From an uncultured Lachnospiraceae bacterium (GTDB lineage Bacteria; Bacillota; Clostridia; Lachnospirales; Lachnospiraceae), in the NCBI GenBank assembly GCA_947644545.1, contig CANRZW010000024.1, positions 1 through 55,907 on the forward strand: a stretch of 55,907 nt of DNA, in the 5' to 3' direction. Below are positions 52,142-55,907 of this stretch, piece by piece; the stretch's first letter is position 1, and every line of letters begins with the position of its first letter. The translations under genes were made by a program, and so were the position numbers. The notes below the pieces were generated by a model, which was not told the origin of the DNA, searched no databases, and worked only from the letters and a program-made list of their open reading frames with translations.

Positions 52142-52466
52142 TCACCCATCCCCTGTCACATCCGCCACGCTCCCTACAGGAACACGTTATCCTTTACCGA
52201 GTTTTAAGAAGCCACTTTTTTAAGTTCCAATAAGCTAAATTGTCCACATTAACTACTTAAAATTATATTCCTTTTAATCTAATTTTTCAATATTTTAGCT
52301 TAAATTGATGTATGTTTGGCACAATTACATGATTTAGAGATTTGCTTTTTGTATATTTTATCCAAACCGCAGCTATTGGCGAGGCTAATTTTAACTTCCT
52401 CTAACCTGCCATTCATTTTGTTGCAGAACTCACTTTTCACATAATCAAAAAAAGATTACAATATTT
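52142..52466. other. AT-rich divergent intergenic region
   Basis: These 325 bases between two divergent genes are clearly more AT-rich than their surroundings and hold no ORF I can support. AGCTAAATTG-like and TAGCTTAAATTG-like sequences form loose inverted repeats. A promoter for the minus-strand gene could not be assigned with confidence. Confidence 0.35.
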
Positions 52467-52492
52467 TGTAACGAATCCTGATCAGAATCGTC
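52467..52492 (+). promoter_or_regulatory. ECF-type promoter (TGTAAC-N16-CGTC)
   Basis: TGTAAC at 52467-52472 and CGTC at 52489-52492, 16 bases apart, match the AAC/CGTC pattern of extracytoplasmic-function sigma promoters. It stands directly before the sigma factor gene, which suggests autoregulation. Confidence 0.7.
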
Positions 52493-52526
52493 TAACCAAT
52501 GAATGGGAAAGGAGGTGCGCACCACC

Positions 52527-53012
52527 ATGGACTTTGAAAAACTCTACCAGACTTATTATATGGAAGTTTATTCTTATTTGATGACACTGGCCAGAAATGC
52601 GCATTTGGCAGAAGAGCTCACGCAGGAAGTGTTTTTTAAGGCCATGAAGACCCGGCATCCCCATGACGGTACATCCGGCGAGCTGACGTGGCTGTGCGCC
52701 ATCGCCAAAAACACCTTCATCGATGAATGCAGAAAGCAGGCCAGATTTCAGGATACTGACGAAGAAATACCTGCCGACATCAATCTGGAAGAAATGTTTG
52801 CGAAAGAAAGCGCCACCCTGCAGATCCACCAGATCCTGCACAGGATGGAAGAACCTTATAAAGAAGTATTCCAGCTGCGGATATTCGGAGAACTTTCTTT
52901 TCAGAAAATAGGTCAAATATTTGACAAAAGCGAAGTCTGGGCCCGCGTGACCTATCATCGCGCCAGAATAAAGATTCAGGAAAGGATGGAAGAATATGGA
53001 ACAAAATTTTAA
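52527..53012 (+). CDS. ECF-type RNA polymerase sigma factor
   Basis: This 161-residue sigma factor has region 2 (YQTYYMEVYSYLMTLARNAHLAEELTQEVFFKAM and LTWLCAIAKNTFIDECRKQ) and region 4 (LHRMEEPYKEVFQLRIFGELSFQKIGQIFDKSEVWARVTYHRARIKIQERM), with no region 3, as in ECF factors. The ATG at 52527 is 11 bases from GGAGG; the frame is open from 52503. It overlaps the anti-sigma gene by 17 bases and lies behind a promoter of the type such factors recognise. Confidence 0.93.
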   Translation: MDFEKLYQTYYMEVYSYLMTLARNAHLAEELTQEVFFKAMKTRHPHDGTSGELTWLCAIAKNTFIDECRKQARFQDTDEEIPADINLEEMFAKESATLQIHQILHRMEEPYKEVFQLRIFGELSFQKIGQIFDKSEVWARVTYHRARIKIQERMEEYGTKF

Positions 53013-53991
53013 TTGTGAACTTGTACAGGACCTGCTCCCGCTCTATCAGGACCAGATCTGCAGCACATTCAGCCGCACAGTCGTTGAAGAACACCTGCGG
53101 GAATGTCCGGACTGCCAGAGAATCATGCAGAAGCTGCAGGACAACCGCTATGACAGGCAGCTGCTGCAGGAGAAAAACAATATACTGGAAGCACACGCCA
53201 GGAAAGAGCGGAAAAAGACTTTTCTCATCGGCTCCTCGATCGCCGGTATTCTGACAATCCCCGTTATCGTCTGTCTGATCTGTAATCTGGCGATCGGCCA
53301 CGGCCTTGACTGGTTCTTTATTGTCCTGGCGGCTCTGCTTTTGACGGCTTCCGTCAGCGTGGTTCCGTTAATGGTTCCGGAACACACTGTGCTGTGGACA
53401 TTGGGATGTTTTACCGGCTCCCTGCTTTTGCTGCTGTTTACCATCTGCCTTTATACCGGCGGAAACTGGTTCTTTCTGGCATCCGTCCCCGTCCTTTTTG
53501 GACTGTCGGTACTTTTTATGCCCTATCTGATAAGGAAGATTCCGCTTTCCGGCTTTTTAGCCCGTCACAAAGCGCTCTTAGTCATGGCCTGGGACACCCT
53601 CTGGCTCTACGGCGTGATCCTGGTATGCGGGTTTCATACCGCCGCTGCCGATTACTGGCGTATCGCTCTGCAGATCACAACCTTTTGTCTGCTGCTGCCC
53701 TGGGGATTCTTTCTTATCATCCGCTATACGAAGCTCCAGACACAGATCAAAGCCGGAGTCTGCACCATCCTGGGCGGCCTGTTCGGCGTCGTTGTCAATC
53801 CGGTCATCGCCCTGATCCTCCAGGACCGGGAGCGGTTCCTTGCCTGCACCAGTCTTGAATTCGCGCTTTGGAACGAGAATACCGTCAATGTCATCACCGC
53901 CCTGACCATTGCCGCCATCACCCTGCCTGCAGGCATTGCCCTGATCGTGCACGGGTTCCTGAAGCAGCGCCGCCATCACCATACCAGCTGA
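52996..53991 (+). CDS. Zinc-finger anti-sigma factor, membrane-bound
   Basis: This 331-residue protein has an N-terminal anti-sigma zinc finger (Cys7, then VVEEHLRECPDCQ with His-X3-Cys-X2-Cys at ~35-42). A charged helix and about eight membrane helices follow (~75-325). The N-terminal domain should hold the sigma factor inactive until the membrane part senses stress. The large polytopic C-terminal part is longer than the single helix of RsiW-like proteins. It overlaps the sigma gene, and a strong terminator follows. Confidence 0.9.
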   Translation: MEQNFNCELVQDLLPLYQDQICSTFSRTVVEEHLRECPDCQRIMQKLQDNRYDRQLLQEKNNILEAHARKERKKTFLIGSSIAGILTIPVIVCLICNLAIGHGLDWFFIVLAALLLTASVSVVPLMVPEHTVLWTLGCFTGSLLLLLFTICLYTGGNWFFLASVPVLFGLSVLFMPYLIRKIPLSGFLARHKALLVMAWDTLWLYGVILVCGFHTAAADYWRIALQITTFCLLLPWGFFLIIRYTKLQTQIKAGVCTILGGLFGVVVNPVIALILQDRERFLACTSLEFALWNENTVNVITALTIAAITLPAGIALIVHGFLKQRRHHHTS

Positions 53992-54011
53992 GAAATCCTG
54001 AAAAATGACGC

Positions 54012-54057
54012 AAGCCGCCCGGCAGACAAACACAAAATTGCCTGCCGGGCGGCTTTT
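54012..54057. terminator. Strong bidirectional terminator
   Basis: AAGCCGCCCGGCAG and CTGCCGGGCGGCTT form a perfect 14-bp stem followed by TT on the plus strand, with an AT-rich flank on the other side. It lies between the convergent anti-sigma and LacI genes and serves both. Confidence 0.85.
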
Positions 54058-54123
54058 CCTAACAAACAGCTGCTTTACAAATAGCTGCTTTCGATTAACA
54101 ATTAACTAATACCTGATTACGGA

Positions 54124-55146
54124 TCACCGGGCAAGCACGCTTTTCTTCATCACCATATGCCCTTCCACCGTATGAATGCTTGGCACATGCGCCTCACCCA
54201 TCTGCAGTTTCTCCAGCATCACATCCACTGCACATTGCGCCATCCGGCCCAGATCCACTTCATAAGTCGTGATCTCCACATCACAGATTCCGGGATAGAT
54301 GAAATTATCATACCCCACCACCGACACATCCTCCGGCACACGCAGGCCGTTCTCTTTCAGTTTATTGACCATGCGGCCAGCAGTCAGGTCACAGTTGCAC
54401 ACGAAAGCGGTTGGCATATCTTCCGGCAGTTTCAGCAGATTCACCTCGTCAATATAACCGCTTGTGGTTTCCCGGTCATCGATCACCCAGTCTTCCCGAA
54501 TCTTCTTTCCATGCTCCAGCATGGATTTGACATAACCAAGAAAACGGTCCGTAATAGAACTCGTTGCCAGCAGTGTACCCACATACGCGATCTTCTCATG
54601 CCCCATCTGAAACAGGTAGTTGGTCAGCTGATATGCCCCATAGAAGCTGTCCGAAACCACCGCATCCACATCCTGTCCCTCATCCGTGAAATCCATATAC
54701 ACGATGGGCAGTGTTGTCTGCTGTCTCAAAAAGGCCAAAAACTCATTCGGCATCTTGCCCAAAATAACTATCCCGTCTACCTTCTGCTCCTGCAGAAGCC
54801 TGGGCAGCACATATGCCCCTTCCCTCGGCCTGTCGATCACTTCCATCATCGTGAAACATCCCACATCCATCGCTTTTGTGGCAACCTTCTGATACATCTG
54901 CAGATAAAAGGAATCATACTTATCAATATAGCTTTCCTCCACCAGCAGCCCGATATTATAACTTTTCTCCAGCCCGGTCCTTCTCTCCCTGGACGGCTGC
55001 ACATATCCCATCTCATCCGCCAGCTTTCTGATCCGTTCCCTCATCTCCTCACTGACGCCCTTCTGTCCTGTCAACGCCTTGGACACCGTCACAGCGCTGA
55101 CGCCTGTCCGCTCTGCAATATCCGCCAGCTTCACTTTCTTAGCCAT
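54124..55146 (-). CDS. LacI family transcriptional regulator
   Basis: This 340-residue protein has a LacI helix-turn-helix at residues ~5-50 (VKLADIAERTGVSAVTVSKALTGQKGVSEEMRERI) and a sensor domain with NIGLLVEESYIDKYDSFY, DGIVILGKMPNEF, MGHEKIAYVGT and DVSVVGYDNFIYPG. GGAGGAAG precedes the ATG. It is monocistronic; no target operon adjoins it, so it controls genes elsewhere, possibly sugar genes. Its leader contains a hairpin at 55217-55238. Confidence 0.93.
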   Translation of the reverse strand: MAKKVKLADIAERTGVSAVTVSKALTGQKGVSEEMRERIRKLADEMGYVQPSRERRTGLEKSYNIGLLVEESYIDKYDSFYLQMYQKVATKAMDVGCFTMMEVIDRPREGAYVLPRLLQEQKVDGIVILGKMPNEFLAFLRQQTTLPIVYMDFTDEGQDVDAVVSDSFYGAYQLTNYLFQMGHEKIAYVGTLLATSSITDRFLGYVKSMLEHGKKIREDWVIDDRETTSGYIDEVNLLKLPEDMPTAFVCNCDLTAGRMVNKLKENGLRVPEDVSVVGYDNFIYPGICDVEITTYEVDLGRMAQCAVDVMLEKLQMGEAHVPSIHTVEGHMVMKKSVLAR

Positions 55147-55446
55147 TCAATCTTCCTCCAAAACTCAGAACCTTTAAAACTCGTGGAAAATACGGGAGTT
55201 CCCGGCCTTGTTCCTGCTCCTTTCCGCAGCGGAAAGAGCCCTGATATGCCTACAGCCATTTTAGCACATTCAAGGCTCCTTTTCACTATCTTTTTCGCTA
55301 AATTGCGTCCGGTGCTGACCAGGGAAGAACCGAGCGCCCTCATTTTCCTCATGCACCCGGCGGTCTGCGGGTGACGCATAAAGGTATTAATTTGAATAGA
55401 TCTCACGGTGTCGGCTGTAATTACTCCTGGCTCAAAACGCCGGGAA
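55147..55446 (-). other. Upstream region of the LacI gene with leader hairpin
   Basis: These 300 bases hold no gene I can support. An extended -10 (TGC-TAAAAT) occurs near 55260 on the minus strand. A stem CTCCTTTCCGC/GCGGAAAGAG (55217-55238) with almost no loop follows in the leader and may be an operator or leader structure. Confidence 0.35.
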
Positions 55447-55901
55447 TCATAATGATTCCTTCTTCTGTGTTAAGAAAATTCCTATGACTGCACCAATAAA
55501 TATAATCGGCGCTACTCTGACAAACAGCCATTCAAGTGAGTGAACTGCCACTCCAAGAACAGCGGTTTCCGGGTCACTATAATCCCACCCCAGGTAAGAA
55601 CTTTCTAATGCCAATAAGACTGCAAAAACTATTACTATAATTGCACATAACGAAATAAGCGACCAATGAAGAATTTTTCTTCTCGTGATCTTCCGTTGGG
55701 ACAGTTGTAAGTTAATCACCTCCAGCTTTTCGGAAATGGCTTTTAAAGCATCAACTTCCGTTTCGATGACAGTTTCTCCTAACAGTGTGCTTACAGGTGT
55801 TTCAAGCACTTCCGATAAGGAGATTAACAGATCCGAATCAGGAACTGACAGTCCCGTTTCCCTTAGTTAAAGATATTGTTGGGTATCTCAAGATGTGTCA
55901 T
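55447..55901 (-). pseudogene. XRE family regulator with deleted HTH (pseudogene)
   Basis: At 55901 a frame begins MTHLEIPNNIFN, the usual first residues of XRE regulators in this group, and stops at 55863. Immediately after, in another frame, the sequence resumes as ETGLSVPDSDLLISLSEVLETP, the end of the HTH domain. It then continues through a coiled segment and two membrane helices to 55447. About 35-40 residues, the DNA-binding helices, are missing at the junction and the frame is shifted. The membrane half alone could be read from a GTG at 55809. I see no SD for the 55901 start, which is six bases from the window edge. Confidence 0.6.
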
Positions 55902-55907
55902 TCGATT

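Overview
The window looks like a chromosomal segment of a Gram-positive gut Clostridium relative, most likely Lachnospiraceae. The base composition is moderate, the Shine-Dalgarno sites are strong and purine-rich, and the gene families fit: YesM/YesN regulators, LplB/LplC-type sugar permeases, GH130 phosphorylases, a DUF6465 protein, an iron-sulfur serine dehydratase in two subunits, and PadR-DUF1700-DUF4097 and PspC. I see no rRNA, tRNA, CRISPR array, phage gene or complete insertion sequence. Most genes lie on the minus strand.

Layout. 1-2.6 kb: a lipoprotein running off the left edge and an AgrA/AgrC-like LytTR two-component pair. 2.9-12.9 kb: a carbohydrate region with an Abhydrolase_10-like hydrolase, a GH140-like (DUF5060-DUF4038) hydrolase with its own LacI regulator, a repressible operon (two Gfo/Idh/MocA oxidoreductases, an AlsK-like ROK kinase, a LacI regulator) with a twin 18-bp palindromic operator, and a GH172/DUF2961 protein. 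13-16 kb: a uracil-DNA glycosylase family gene, an OmpR/histidine kinase pair and a decayed toxin-antitoxin module. 16-25.3 kb: a six-gene minus-strand sugar operon (solute-binding lipoprotein, two permeases, YesM kinase, YesN regulator, GH3 glycosidase). 25.5-31 kb: an FtsX/ATPase transporter and its two-component system, with a BceR-like site. 31-35.6 kb: a Cys/Met-type PLP enzyme, a MATE exporter, a CmpB-like membrane protein and an ECF S component.

35.6-38.7 kb: an envelope-stress cluster (PspC, DUF4097, DUF1700, PadR) whose promoter carries a phased array of short palindromes. 38.9-41 kb: a DUF6465 protein and L-serine dehydratase subunits. 41-45.9 kb: a beta-mannoside cassette (esterase, GH130_2, GH130_1 mannosylglucose phosphorylase, cellobiose 2-epimerase). 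46-46.4 kb: two repetitive intergenic elements. 46.4-50.6 kb: a heterodimeric ABC exporter preceded by a tightly organised 37-codon small ORF. 50.7-55.9 kb: a membrane-anchored double sugar-binding-like protein, an autoregulated ECF sigma/anti-sigma pair, a LacI regulator, and an XRE regulator that has lost its DNA-binding domain.

Together the genes describe an organism that imports plant or host oligosaccharides through regulated ABC systems and breaks them down inside the cell, with several envelope-stress sensors in between. The strongest leads are the PadR box array, the small-ORF/exporter unit, the 189-bp palindromic element, the twin-operator operon with an unassigned substrate, and two gene-decay events that can be read base by base.
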